Source: Sphingomonas baiyangensis
GTDB taxonomy: Bacteria; Pseudomonadota; Alphaproteobacteria; Sphingomonadales; Sphingomonadaceae
Assembly (NCBI RefSeq): GCF_005144715.1
Contig: NZ_SWKR01000002.1
Coordinates: 938,146-1,002,145, forward strand
Length of the DNA stretch: 64,000 nucleotides
Reading direction: 5' to 3'
The translations under genes and the position numbers were made by a program. The notes under the pieces were generated by a model. The model worked only from the letters and a program-made list of their open reading frames with translations, was not told the DNA's origin and searched no databases. Position 1 is the first letter of the stretch, and every line of letters begins with the position of its first letter. Shown in pieces: positions 8,613 to 17,526 of this stretch.

Positions 8613-9284
8613 TCAGCGGCGGAACGGGTCCTCGAACAGCGGCTTGGGAGCCTCGCCCGCCTCGCCAAGTTCGGCATCGCGTGCCGCCTGTTCGCGCTCG
8701 GCGCGCAGCTGGGTAAGCAGCGCCTCGCGATCGCCCTCGAGCCGCGTATCGGTGGGCGCCTCGATGCCGGCGGCCTTGGCGGCCTTGGCGACGAGCGCGT
8801 CGAGCTCGCGCTGCGAGCACAGGCCGAGCGTCACCGGATCCTTGGGCGTGATGTTGCCGATGTTCCAGTGCGTCCGGTCGCGGATCGCCGCGATCGTGGT
8901 GCGCGTCGTGCCGATGAGCTTGCCGATCGCGCCGTCCGAAATCTCGGGGTGGTTGCGGATGATCCACGCAATTCCGTCGGGCTTGTCCTGCCGCTTGGAT
9001 ACCGGCGTGTAGCGCGGGCCCTTGGTGCGGCGGACCTGCTCGGGACCTTTCAGCATCTTCAGGCGGTAGGACGGATCGTCCTGCCCCTTCTCGATCTCCT
9101 CCATCGTCAGCTCGTGCGCGCGCACCGGATCGCGGCCGGTGAGCTTGGCCGAAGCGGTATCGTCGGCGATGGCCTGCACCTCGAGGATGTGGAGGCCGCA
9201 GAACTCGGCGATCTGCTCGAACGAGAGCGCGGTGTTGTCGACCAGCCAGGAAGCGGTCGCATGCGGCATCAGGGGCTGGGCCAC
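8613..9284 (-). CDS. trcR: Cell-cycle transcriptional regulator TrcR (DUF1013)
   Basis: 223 residues from a GTG at 9284, chosen because GGAG lies 8 bases upstream and the resulting start VAQPLMPHATASWLVDNT fits the family N-terminus. An ATG at 9269 would trim five residues. DUF1013 proteins were named TrcR in alphaproteobacteria. A central helix-turn-helix-like segment (DGAIGKLIGTTRTTIAAIRDRTHWN) supports DNA binding, and the C-terminus is charged and helical. The gene follows an intrinsic terminator, so it probably has its own promoter or depends on read-through. Confidence 0.88.
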   Translation of the reverse strand: MAQPLMPHATASWLVDNTALSFEQIAEFCGLHILEVQAIADDTASAKLTGRDPVRAHELTMEEIEKGQDDPSYRLKMLKGPEQVRRTKGPRYTPVSKRQDKPDGIAWIIRNHPEISDGAIGKLIGTTRTTIAAIRDRTHWNIGNITPKDPVTLGLCSQRELDALVAKAAKAAGIEAPTDTRLEGDREALLTQLRAEREQAARDAELGEAGEAPKPLFEDPFRR

Positions 9285-9300
9285 GGTGAAGTCTCCGGCG

Positions 9301-9333
9301 AAAACAATAAGGGCCACCCCTTCCGGGGTGGCC
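9301..9333 (-). terminator. Intrinsic terminator of the LpxH-like/GT4 operon
   Basis: A perfect 9-bp stem (ggccacccc at 9312-9320 with its complement at 9325-9333, 4-base loop) is followed on the minus strand by TTATTGTTTT. It lies after the GT4 stop and just upstream of the trcR start. It probably ends the upstream operon, and could also work as a leader attenuator for trcR. Confidence 0.8.
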
Positions 9334-9377
9334 GCTGACCTGCCCGACTTAGTGCACGCGCCGCCCAAGGGCAAGCG

Positions 9378-10403
9378 TCACGCCACCGCGCGCGTGTCCG
9401 TGCCGATGGGAACGAGGGCGGCGAGGAACTGCGCGGCGCTCGCTTCCCAGGTGAAGCCCGCTCCATAGGCGGCGCAGGTAGCGCGGTCGCATCGCAGTGC
9501 CGCGGCGATCGCGGCTTCGAGATCGTCGTCGAGCGCGCCGACCTGCGGGCCGATGACGTCGACCGGGCCCGTCACCGGATAGGCGGCGACGGGCGTGCCG
9601 CAGGCCAGCGCCTCGATCATCACCAGCCCGAAGGTGTCAGTGCGGCTGGGAAACACGAACACGTCCGCCGCCGCATAGGTCGCGGCAAGCGCGCTGCCAA
9701 AGCGCGGGCCGAGGAACAACGCTTCGGGATAGCGCGCCTCAAGCTCGGCGCGCGCCGGCCCGTCGCCCACCACCACGCGCGTGCCGGGGCGGCGCGTGGC
9801 GAGAAACGCCTCGATATTCTTCTCGACCGCGACCCGGCCGACATAGAGTTGCACCGGCCCCGGCAGCGCCGCCAGCGCCGGATCGGGAACGACGCCGGCG
9901 TGAAAGCAGCCGAGATCGACGCCGCGGCCCCAGTGGCGCACCTGTTCGAGACCATGATCGACCAGCGTCTGCCGGATCGACGGCGTCGAGGCGAGGATCG
10001 CCTGCGCGGGCGCGTGGAACCAGCGGATGTAGCGCCAGATCCATTCGGCGGGCACACCCGACCGCGCCGAGACATAATCGGGGAACTGCGTGTGATAGGC
10101 CGTGGTGAAGGGCGTGCCGTTGCGCAGGCACCAGCGCCGCGCCGCAAGGCACAGCGGCCCCTCGGTGGCGAGATGGATCGCATCAGGCGCGAAATCGGCG
10201 ATCAGCGCGCCCACCGTCGCGGTACGCGTCATCGCCAGCCGTATCTCGGGATAGGTGGGGCATGGCAGCGACAGGAAGCGATCGGGCGAGATCACCAGCA
10301 CCGCATGACCCTGCGCCTCGAGCACGCCGCGCACCGACTGGAGGGTGCGGACCACGCCGTTCACCTGCGGTTCCCACGCATCGGTGACGATCGCGATCCG
10401 CAT
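9378..10403 (-). CDS. GT4-family glycosyltransferase
   Basis: 341 residues with GT-B architecture. The N-terminal Rossmann domain starts IVTDAWEPQVNGVVRTL, as in mannosyl- and diacylglycerol glycosyltransferases. A central AYHTQFPDYV motif follows. The C-terminal nucleotide-sugar domain contains YVGRVAVEKNIEAFL, VVVGDGP and the EX7E-like stretch FPSRTDTFGLVMIEALACGTPVAAYP. Six bases separate it from the LpxH-like phosphoesterase, so they form an operon. This pairing suggests a role in glycolipid or envelope lipid synthesis at the inner membrane; the acceptor is unknown. Confidence 0.88.
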   Translation of the reverse strand: MRIAIVTDAWEPQVNGVVRTLQSVRGVLEAQGHAVLVISPDRFLSLPCPTYPEIRLAMTRTATVGALIADFAPDAIHLATEGPLCLAARRWCLRNGTPFTTAYHTQFPDYVSARSGVPAEWIWRYIRWFHAPAQAILASTPSIRQTLVDHGLEQVRHWGRGVDLGCFHAGVVPDPALAALPGPVQLYVGRVAVEKNIEAFLATRRPGTRVVVGDGPARAELEARYPEALFLGPRFGSALAATYAAADVFVFPSRTDTFGLVMIEALACGTPVAAYPVTGPVDVIGPQVGALDDDLEAAIAAALRCDRATCAAYGAGFTWEASAAQFLAALVPIGTDTRAVA

Positions 10404-10409
10404 GTTTCG

Positions 10410-11282
10410 TCAGGCGGCCCTGCGCGTTTCGGCCGCCGCGCGTGCCTCGCCCCTCGCGGCGATGGCGGAGGCCCAGTGCAGGATTTCCATGCGGCCATCC
10501 TCATGTTCGACGAGGGCGGTACAGCCTTCCACCCAGTCACCGTCGTTATAATAGTCGATGCCGTCAATATGCCGCTGGTCGGCGGTATGGATATGGCCCG
10601 CCACCACGCCATCGACGCCGCGCGCCCGCGCCTCGCGCGCGACGATCTCCTCGAAGTTCGAGATGAACTCGACGGCGTTCTTGACCTTGTGCTTGGCGTA
10701 TTTGCTAAGCGACCAGTAAGGGAGGTTGAAGGCGCGGCGCCAGACGTTCACCCAGCGGTTGAGCGTCATCATCACATGATAGGCAAGGTCGCCGGCATGC
10801 GCGAGCCAGCGGTGCGACAAGGTGATCGCGTCGAACTCGTCGCCGTGCAGCACCAGCAGCCGGCGGCCGTCGGCAGTGGTGTGGATCGCCTGCCGCCTGA
10901 TCTTCACGCCGCCGAAGTCGAGCCCGGTGAACTGGCGGAACATCTCGTCGTGATTGCCGGGAATATAGGTGATGCGCGTGCCGCGCTTGGCGCGCTTCAT
11001 GATGCGCCAGACGATGTCGTTGTGCGTCGCGGGCCAGAAGAAGCGTTTCTTGAGCTGCCACCCGTCGAAGATGTCGCCCACCAGATACATCTGCTCGCTG
11101 TCGACATGGTCGAGAAAGTCGATGAGCATCTCGGCGTTGCAGCCGCGCGTGCCCAGATGCACGTCGCTGATCCAGATCGTGCGATAGCGCCGCCGCTCAG
11201 CGACCGTGACTTCAGTGATCTGCGGTGCGGCGTCAGCGAAGCCGGCGATAGCGTCGAACGGAAGCTGCGTGATCGTGCCCAT
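10410..11282 (-). CDS. UDP-2,3-diacylglucosamine diphosphatase-like metallophosphoesterase
   Basis: 290 residues of the calcineurin-like phosphoesterase fold (COG2908/LpxH-like). All metal-binding blocks are present in order: ISDVHLG, GDIFDGW, IPGNHDE, VLHGDEFD and GHIHTAD. The helical insertion between the last two blocks is typical of LpxH-like enzymes. LpxH removes UMP from UDP-diacylglucosamine in lipid A synthesis, but many alphaproteobacteria use LpxI instead, so this could serve another lipid diphosphate. The downstream GT4 gene in the same operon supports a glycolipid pathway. Confidence 0.82.
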   Translation of the reverse strand: MGTITQLPFDAIAGFADAAPQITEVTVAERRRYRTIWISDVHLGTRGCNAEMLIDFLDHVDSEQMYLVGDIFDGWQLKKRFFWPATHNDIVWRIMKRAKRGTRITYIPGNHDEMFRQFTGLDFGGVKIRRQAIHTTADGRRLLVLHGDEFDAITLSHRWLAHAGDLAYHVMMTLNRWVNVWRRAFNLPYWSLSKYAKHKVKNAVEFISNFEEIVAREARARGVDGVVAGHIHTADQRHIDGIDYYNDGDWVEGCTALVEHEDGRMEILHWASAIAARGEARAAAETRRAA

Positions 11283-11368
11283 GCCATGGTTTCCCGCGCA
11301 TAACCCTTGCCCGAGCCGCCTATGCCGGGGGAATGTTACAACTCGCGGCGCCCGCTGTCATGGCATCG

Positions 11369-12379
11369 TCATGCAGCCGGCCCGCCGACCTCCAGCACGA
11401 TCTTGCCCACATGATCGCCGGCTTCCATCCGCCGGTGTGCGTCGGCGGCGTGCGCCAGCGGATAGGTGCGGTCGATGACGGGCTTGAGCCGTCCCGCCTC
11501 GACATGCGGCCAGACGGTGCGCCCGAGCTCGTCGGCGACCATTGCCTTGAAGGCGGCGTCGCGCGGGCGCAGCGTCGAGCCGGTCAGGGTCAGGCGGCGG
11601 CGCATCACCTCGAAGATCGGGATCGTCGCTTCGAGCCCGCGCTGCACCGCGATCGATACGTGGCGCCCGTCATCGGCCAGGCATTGGAGATTGCGCGGCA
11701 CATAATCGCCACCGACCATGTCGAGCACCACCGCGCAACCCGCGCCGCCGGTGATGTCCTGCACGCGCGCGACGAAATCCTCGCTCGCATAGTTGATCGC
11801 GTGATCGGCGCCCAGACTGCGCGCGGCTTCGACCTTCGCGTCCGATCCGGCGGTGACGATGATCGTCAGGCCGAACAGATTGGCGAGCGCAATCGCCATC
11901 GTGCCGATGCCGCTGGTGCCGCCATGCACCAGCACGGTATCGCCTTCGGAAGCGTAGCCGCGCTCGAACAGGTTGGTCCACACGGTAAACAACGTCTCTG
12001 GGATCGCCGCCGCCTCGACCATCGTGAGTGCCGCCGGCACCGGCAGGCACTGGCCTTCGGGCGCCACGGCATATTGCGCATAGCCGCCGCCGGCGATCAG
12101 CGCGCACATCGGCTGGCCGATCAGCGCATCGTTGCCGCCCTCGCCCACGGCGACCACTTCGCCCGCGACTTCGAGGCCGGGAATCGTGGGCGCACCCGAC
12201 GGCGGCGGATAGCCGCCCTTGCGCTGGAGAATGTCGGGGCGATTGACGCCTGCGGCATGGACCTTGAGCAGCACTTCGCCCGCTGCCGGCGTGGGCACAG
12301 GACGCTCGACGGGCACCAGCACCTCGGGGCCGCCCGGCGCAGCCGGATCGATCGCGGTCATCATCGCCGGCACTTGCAT
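11369..12379 (-). CDS. NAD(P)H:quinone oxidoreductase, PIG3-like MDR family
   Basis: 336 residues from ATG 12379, behind GGGGGGAA; an internal ATG at residue 6 is possible. It is a zinc-free medium-chain reductase: a GroES-like N-terminal domain with AAGVNRPDILQRKGGYPPP, then a Rossmann domain with VHGGTSGIGTMAIALA as the dinucleotide-binding loop and TAGSDAK downstream. The sequence is closest in pattern to the PIG3 subgroup, which reduces quinones with NADPH. It is a probable monocistronic cytosolic enzyme. Confidence 0.9.
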   Translation of the reverse strand: MQVPAMMTAIDPAAPGGPEVLVPVERPVPTPAAGEVLLKVHAAGVNRPDILQRKGGYPPPSGAPTIPGLEVAGEVVAVGEGGNDALIGQPMCALIAGGGYAQYAVAPEGQCLPVPAALTMVEAAAIPETLFTVWTNLFERGYASEGDTVLVHGGTSGIGTMAIALANLFGLTIIVTAGSDAKVEAARSLGADHAINYASEDFVARVQDITGGAGCAVVLDMVGGDYVPRNLQCLADDGRHVSIAVQRGLEATIPIFEVMRRRLTLTGSTLRPRDAAFKAMVADELGRTVWPHVEAGRLKPVIDRTYPLAHAADAHRRMEAGDHVGKIVLEVGGPAA

Positions 12380-12443
12380 CGCATTCCCCCCGTGTCGGCG
12401 GCGACTTATTGACATCGCGAGCGCGGGGGTCAACGTTTGGCGT

Positions 12444-12641
12444 ATGGACGCCGACGACAATCTTCCGCGGCGCAGCGACGATCCGGTGGCGATGCTGGCG
12501 CGACAGGATCTCGATCCGCTGTCGGTCGCCGAGCTCGACGCGCGCATCGCCGCGCTCGAGGCCGAGATCACGCGCATCGCCCGGCATCGTGACCGTGCCG
12601 TTAACCATCGGGCAAGCGCCGATCAGCTATTCAAGCGATGA
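12444..12641 (+). CDS. DUF1192 family small protein
   Basis: 65 residues from ATG 12444. The motif DPLSVAELDARIAALEAEITR is the hallmark of DUF1192, a short helical protein widespread in alphaproteobacteria and of unknown function. The second half predicts a coiled coil. It lies between the divergent quinone oxidoreductase and clpA, 135 bases before clpA; co-transcription with clpA is possible. Confidence 0.85.
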   Translation: MDADDNLPRRSDDPVAMLARQDLDPLSVAELDARIAALEAEITRIARHRDRAVNHRASADQLFKR

Positions 12642-12776
12642 CGGGCAGGGGCGCCGGACGAAGCGGGACCTTCGATACCGGCGATGGACCAGCGGCTTGA
12701 TGCGCGGCCTTCCCCACCCGACATTGGACGAAAGGACCGCGCGTCCATTCGCGGCCCAGCCGGAGTAGAATACCCC

Positions 12777-15101
12777 ATGCCATCGTTCGCATCCGCCCTC
12801 GAATCCACGCTGCACAAGGCGCTGGAGGCCGCGTCGTCGCGTCGGCACGAATATGCGACGCTCGAACATCTGCTGGTCGCGCTCGTCGACGACGAGCATG
12901 CCTCTAAGGTGATGGCCGCGTGCGGCGTCGATCTTGGCGAGCTGAAGGCGGCGGTGGCGCGCTATCTCGATACCGAGCTCGAGGCGCTCAAGGTCGACAG
13001 CCATTCGGATCCCACGCCCACCAGCGGCTTCCAGCGCGTGGTGCAGCGCGCGATCCTGCACGTCCAGTCGTCGGGCCGCGACGAGGTGACGGGCGCCAAC
13101 GTGCTCGTCGCGCTGTTCAGCGAGCGCGAGAGCTATGCCGTCTATTTCCTCCAGCAGCAGGACATGAGCCGGCTCGATGCGGTGAGCTTCATCAGCCACG
13201 GCGTCGGCAAGGGCGGCGCGCCGTCCGAAACGCGCGAAGTGAAGGGCGCCGACGACGACAAGCCTGCGCAGAAGGGCAACGACAAGAACCAGAAGGGCGA
13301 AAGCGCGCTCAAGCAGTTCTGCGTCGACCTCAACGAGAAGGCGAAGAACGGCAAGGTCGATCCGCTGATCGGCCGCGGCCCCGAAGTCGACCGCACGGTG
13401 CAGATCCTGTGCCGCCGCTCGAAGAACAACCCGCTCTATGTGGGCGATCCCGGCGTCGGCAAGACCGCGATTGCCGAGGGGCTGGCGCGCAAGATCGTCG
13501 AGGGCGACGTGCCCGAGGTGCTGCTGCCCGCCGTCATCTATTCGCTCGACATGGGCGCGTTGCTTGCGGGCACGCGCTATCGCGGCGATTTCGAGGAGCG
13601 GCTGAAGCAGGTCGTCAACGAGCTCGAGAAGCTGCCTCACGCGGTGCTGTTCATCGACGAGATTCACACGGTGATTGGCGCCGGCGCCACTTCCGGCGGC
13701 GCGATGGATGCCTCGAATCTGTTGAAGCCGGCGCTGTCGGGCGGGACGATCCGCTGCATCGGCTCGACCACCTACAAGGAGTTCCGCAACCACTTCGAGA
13801 AGGATCGCGCGCTGCTGCGCCGCTTCCAGAAGATCGACGTCAACGAGCCGTCGGTCGAGGACACGATCAAGATCCTCGCCGGCCTGCGCTCGGCGTTCGA
13901 GGGGCATCACTCGGTCAAGTACACGCCCGATGCGATCAAGTCGGCGGTCGAGCTTTCGGCGCGCTACATCAACGATCGCAAGCTGCCCGACAAGGCGATC
14001 GACGTGATCGACGAAGTCGGCGCGATGCAGATGCTGGTGGCGCCCTCGAAGCGCAAGAAGGTCATCACGCCGAAGGAGATCGAGCAGGTGATTGCCACCA
14101 TGGCGCGCATCCCGCCGAAGACGGTGTCTTCGGACGACACGCGCGTGCTCGCGAACCTCGAGACCGATCTCAAGCGCGTGGTGTTCGGGCAGGATGCCGC
14201 GATCGGCGTACTCTCGTCCGCCATCAAGCTCAGCCGGGCAGGCCTGCGCGATCCCGACAAGCCGATCGGCAACTATCTGTTCTCCGGCCCCACCGGCGTC
14301 GGCAAGACCGAGGTTGCGCGCCAGCTTGCCGAGATCATGGGCATTCCGCTCCAGCGCTTCGACATGAGCGAGTATATGGAGCGGCACAGCGTCAGCCGCC
14401 TGATTGGCGCGCCTCCGGGTTATGTCGGCTACGATCAGGGCGGCCTGCTGACCGATGCGGTCGACCAGAACCCGCACAGCGTTCTGCTGCTCGACGAGAT
14501 CGAGAAGGCGCATCCCGACCTGTTCAACATCCTGTTGCAGGTGATGGACAACGGCAAGCTGACCGACCACCACGGCAAGACCGTCGATTTCCGCAACACC
14601 ATTCTCATCATGACCACCAATGCCGGTGCGTCGGACATGGCAAAGGAATCGATCGGCTTCGGCGAGATCGCGCGCGAGGACGTTCAGGAAGAGGCGGTGA
14701 AGAAGCTCTTCACGCCTGAGTTCCGCAACCGCCTCGATGCGATCGTGCCGTTTGGCTATCTGCCGACCGAAGTGGTGGCGCGCGTGGTCGACAAGTTCAT
14801 CCTCCAGCTCGAGCTGCAACTCGCCGATCGCGGCGTGCATATCCGCCTCGACGAAGATGCCAAGGCGTGGCTCACCGAGCGCGGCTATGACAAGCTCTAT
14901 GGTGCGCGGCCGATGGGCCGTCTGATCCAGGAGAAGGTCAAGCAGCCGCTCGCCGAGGAATTGCTGTTCGGCAAGCTGCTGCACGGCGGCGAGGTCAATG
15001 TGAAGCTGAAGGACAACGCGCTGTCCTTCGAGATCGTCCCCGCGCCGCCGCGCAAGCCGCGCAAGAAGGGCGGCAGCAAGACCGAGGCCGCCAAGGCCTG
15101 A
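12777..15101 (+). CDS. clpA: ATP-dependent Clp protease ATP-binding subunit ClpA
   Basis: 774 residues, the normal ClpA length, from ATG 12777 with GGAG upstream. It has an N-terminal double Clp repeat (about 1-145), a charged Lys-rich linker (about 150-175), AAA+ module D1 with Walker A GDPGVGKT at 223-230 and Walker B VLFIDEIHT, and module D2 with Walker A GPTGVGKT near 504-511 and VLLLDEIEKAH. The C-terminal sensor-2 GARPMGR motif is present. ClpA unfolds substrates for ClpP. The usual clpS adaptor gene is not adjacent upstream. It is followed by a GC-rich hairpin. Confidence 0.97.
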   Translation: MPSFASALESTLHKALEAASSRRHEYATLEHLLVALVDDEHASKVMAACGVDLGELKAAVARYLDTELEALKVDSHSDPTPTSGFQRVVQRAILHVQSSGRDEVTGANVLVALFSERESYAVYFLQQQDMSRLDAVSFISHGVGKGGAPSETREVKGADDDKPAQKGNDKNQKGESALKQFCVDLNEKAKNGKVDPLIGRGPEVDRTVQILCRRSKNNPLYVGDPGVGKTAIAEGLARKIVEGDVPEVLLPAVIYSLDMGALLAGTRYRGDFEERLKQVVNELEKLPHAVLFIDEIHTVIGAGATSGGAMDASNLLKPALSGGTIRCIGSTTYKEFRNHFEKDRALLRRFQKIDVNEPSVEDTIKILAGLRSAFEGHHSVKYTPDAIKSAVELSARYINDRKLPDKAIDVIDEVGAMQMLVAPSKRKKVITPKEIEQVIATMARIPPKTVSSDDTRVLANLETDLKRVVFGQDAAIGVLSSAIKLSRAGLRDPDKPIGNYLFSGPTGVGKTEVARQLAEIMGIPLQRFDMSEYMERHSVSRLIGAPPGYVGYDQGGLLTDAVDQNPHSVLLLDEIEKAHPDLFNILLQVMDNGKLTDHHGKTVDFRNTILIMTTNAGASDMAKESIGFGEIAREDVQEEAVKKLFTPEFRNRLDAIVPFGYLPTEVVARVVDKFILQLELQLADRGVHIRLDEDAKAWLTERGYDKLYGARPMGRLIQEKVKQPLAEELLFGKLLHGGEVNVKLKDNALSFEIVPAPPRKPRKKGGSKTEAAKA

Positions 15102-15108
15102 ACGATCC

Positions 15109-15131
15109 GGGCGGCGCGCAGTGCGCCGCCC
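15109..15131 (+). terminator. Hairpin after clpA
   Basis: A perfect 9-bp stem (gggcggcgc at 15109-15117, complement at 15123-15131) with a 5-base loop lies 8 bases after the clpA stop. Only a short T-rich stretch (ccctttc) follows, so termination may be partial or the hairpin may protect the 3' end. Confidence 0.55.
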
Positions 15132-15188
15132 GCATCCCTTTCATGATGATCGCAATCGGCGGCGTCGTTAGCGCGTCGGCAAGGCTTG

Positions 15189-16349
15189 ATGCGCTACGAG
15201 CGGCCGATGCTATGGCTCGCGCTCTTTTCGCTCGGCTTCCCGCTCATCGTGTTCGCGGGCTATCCGGCGGCGATGCTGTTCGCGGCGAAGTTCGTCGGGC
15301 GGCGGCCGACCGCCACGGGCGCGATGCCTTGTTCGCTTTCGGTGCTCATCTGCGCGCATAACGAGGCCGCGCATATCGGCGCCAAGATCGCTTCGGTGCA
15401 GGCGGCGCTCGCCGGCTGGCCGGGCCGGCACGAGATCATCGTCGGCGACGATGGCTCGACCGACGACACCGCCACGATCGCCGAGGCGATGGGCGTGCGC
15501 GTGGTCCGCTGCGCGCGCGGCGGCAAGGCCGCGGCGTTGCAGCGCATCGCGCGGATGGCGTCGGGCGAGGTGCTGGTGATGACCGATGCCGACCCGCTGT
15601 TCGAGGCCGATACGGTGCGCGCGCTGCTCGCGCCGCTCGACGATCCGCAGGTGGGCGCCGTCGCGGGACGCGTCGATACGCTCGCGGCGAAGGGGCGCGT
15701 GGCGGGTTTCGCGGCGGCCGACCGGTTGTTTCGACGCTACGAGGCGGCGTTGCGCGACGCCGAAGACCGGCTGTTCGGCTGCATTTCGGCCGATGGCGGG
15801 CTGTATGCGATCCGTGCGGCGCTAATGCCGCCGGTGCCCGCCGACGTCACCGACGATTTCTGGGTAAGCACCGCTGCCGTCGCTGCCGGCCGCCGAATCG
15901 CCTATGCCGATGATGCGCGCGTCTGGGAGCACAGCATCGCGGGCAATCGCCGGCAGTTCCGCCGCCGGGTGCGCATCACGGTGCGCGGGTTGACCGGGCT
16001 GTGGCGGCGGCGTGCGTTGATGAACCCTGCGCGCACCGGCTGGTATGCCGTCGGTCTGGTCCTCCACAAGCTCGGGCGTCGCGTGGCCCCCGTGGCGCTG
16101 GTGCCGCTGCCGATCGCCAGCACGATGCTGGCGGCGGGTGGCAGCCTGTTCTGGACGCTGGTCGCCTTGGCTTCGGCGGGCGTCGCCGTCGCGACGCTGG
16201 CGGCTCAAGCGGGGATCGCCCTGCCTCGCCCGTTGCGTCTGCTCGCCAATGCGGGCCTGCACCTTGCAGGACTGGCGACGGGCGCGGTGCTGTTCGCCTC
16301 CGGCCGGCGCTATGCGCAATGGACGCCGCAAAAGATCGCGCCCGCATGA
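15189..16349 (+). CDS. Membrane GT2-family glycosyltransferase
   Basis: 386 residues from ATG 15189; a TTG lies directly before it. An N-terminal membrane segment (about 8-35) precedes a GT-A domain with VGDDGSTDDT, TDADPLF and ADGGLYAIR, and the processive-enzyme-like motif NRRQFRRRVR. Two or three C-terminal membrane helices follow (about 300-375). The layout resembles hyaluronan/cellulose-synthase-like GT2 enzymes that make and thread an exopolysaccharide. Its stop overlaps the start of a secreted protein gene (ATGA), tying the two together. Confidence 0.88.
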   Translation: MRYERPMLWLALFSLGFPLIVFAGYPAAMLFAAKFVGRRPTATGAMPCSLSVLICAHNEAAHIGAKIASVQAALAGWPGRHEIIVGDDGSTDDTATIAEAMGVRVVRCARGGKAAALQRIARMASGEVLVMTDADPLFEADTVRALLAPLDDPQVGAVAGRVDTLAAKGRVAGFAAADRLFRRYEAALRDAEDRLFGCISADGGLYAIRAALMPPVPADVTDDFWVSTAAVAAGRRIAYADDARVWEHSIAGNRRQFRRRVRITVRGLTGLWRRRALMNPARTGWYAVGLVLHKLGRRVAPVALVPLPIASTMLAAGGSLFWTLVALASAGVAVATLAAQAGIALPRPLRLLANAGLHLAGLATGAVLFASGRRYAQWTPQKIAPA

Positions 16350-17083
16350 TCCGCGCCACTCTCGTCGCGAGTGCGGCCGCAGCGGGCGGGCTTGCCCTGT
16401 GGGCGACGGCCGAGCCGCGGAACGACGCCCTGTCCGCAGGTTTCCGCGAGGATTTCGATCGCGGCCTGTGCATCGCGCCCTGCCCCGGCGCGCACTGGGC
16501 GATCGCGCAGCAGGAGGATGGCGACGTCGCGGTTCGATCGGCACCCGATCGCGCTGGACGGGCACTGCACGCCAACACGCGTGCGCGTCGACCGGGTCGT
16601 GTCGCCAAGGCCGACCTGGTCGCGCGCTTCGTGCCGATCGCGCCGGGCACGATCGTGACCGTCGCATTCGATCTGCGCATCCCGGCGGGGCGCCCGCGCA
16701 ATTCGTTGCAACTCGTCGACCTCGAATGTGCGAGCTGCGGCGAAGCGGGCAATCCGGGCATCCGGCTGTATCTGCGCCACGGCCGCCTGCGCATCGACCG
16801 CGCCAAGATCGGCGAACGCCACGCCTGGGTGCGCGACGACGCACCGCAGATCGCGCCAGATCGCTGGCACCGCATCGTGTGGCGCACGCGCATCGGCGAT
16901 AAACGCATGGGCGAGACGCGCGTGCTGCTCGACGGCGCCGAAGTGCTCGCCGCGCGCGGCGCGACCACCGCCGCGCTGCCCCGCCGTCATGTCGACCGCG
17001 TGCAGATCGGCATCACCGCCAGTTCGAACGACGTGCCCGCCGAGGCATGGTTCGACAATGTCGACATTGCGCTGTCGCGCTAG
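16346..17083 (+). CDS. Secreted polysaccharide-lyase-like jelly-roll protein
   Basis: 245 residues from ATG 16346, overlapping the GT2 stop by four bases. A signal peptide (about 1-22) is followed by a predicted all-beta body with LVARFVPIAPGTIVTVAFDLRIP, RWHRIVWRTRIG and AEAWFDNVDIAL. This is the concanavalin-like pattern of heparin-lyase-I-like or LamG-like proteins. I cannot point to catalytic residues, so it may be a polysaccharide-binding or trimming partner of the upstream synthase. Its stop shares bases with that of the convergent DUF488 gene. Confidence 0.68.
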   Translation: MIRATLVASAAAAGGLALWATAEPRNDALSAGFREDFDRGLCIAPCPGAHWAIAQQEDGDVAVRSAPDRAGRALHANTRARRPGRVAKADLVARFVPIAPGTIVTVAFDLRIPAGRPRNSLQLVDLECASCGEAGNPGIRLYLRHGRLRIDRAKIGERHAWVRDDAPQIAPDRWHRIVWRTRIGDKRMGETRVLLDGAEVLAARGATTAALPRRHVDRVQIGITASSNDVPAEAWFDNVDIALSR

Positions 17084-17526
17084 GCAGGCGATCCGGCGAA
17101 CAGATCGACGACATCGAAGTCCTCGCCCTCGGCCGCAAGCAGCAGCGTGCGGTGGCAGACATGCGGGTCGCGCTCGAAGCAGAGCAGCGCGGATGGTTTC
17201 TCTTGCGCCAGCGCACGCATCCGTGCCGCCGCTGCCTGCGCCTCGGGCAATTCGAGCTGCCCGGCATACACCGCCTCGAGCGTTGCGCGATCGCCCTTCT
17301 TGGCGGCATCGCGACCCGGTTTGGGCGTGCCCAGTGCCTTGAGGTGCACATAGTCGATGCCGCGCTCGGCCAGCGCGGCGGCAAGCGAGGATTTGGAAAA
17401 GCCGGGACGGCGCGACAGGGGCAGCTGCCGCACATCGATCAACCGCGCGACACCCGCGCCTTCAAGCGCGCCGAGCAGTTCGTCGACCGTCGCGCCTTCG
17501 TAGCCGATGGTGAAGATCGTCTTCAT
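17080..17526 (-). CDS. DUF488 family protein
   Basis: 148 residues from ATG 17526. The pattern TIGYEGATVDELLGAL, LIDVRQLPLSRRPGFSK, YVHLKALGTP and LLCFERDPHVCHR is diagnostic for DUF488. This family of unknown function has a possible nucleic-acid or nucleotide role, and a conserved Cys-X-X-Cys-His-type ending is typical. It overlaps the stop of the upstream lysoplasmalogenase-like gene (ATGA), so the two are translationally coupled. Confidence 0.9.
   Translation of the reverse strand: MKTIFTIGYEGATVDELLGALEGAGVARLIDVRQLPLSRRPGFSKSSLAAALAERGIDYVHLKALGTPKPGRDAAKKGDRATLEAVYAGQLELPEAQAAAARMRALAQEKPSALLCFERDPHVCHRTLLLAAEGEDFDVVDLFAGSPA

Noticed and set aside
12627..14984. 785-codon minus-strand frame across clpA
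   Set aside because: It is an antisense shadow of a clear ClpA gene, caused by high GC codon usage; it has no recognisable domain.
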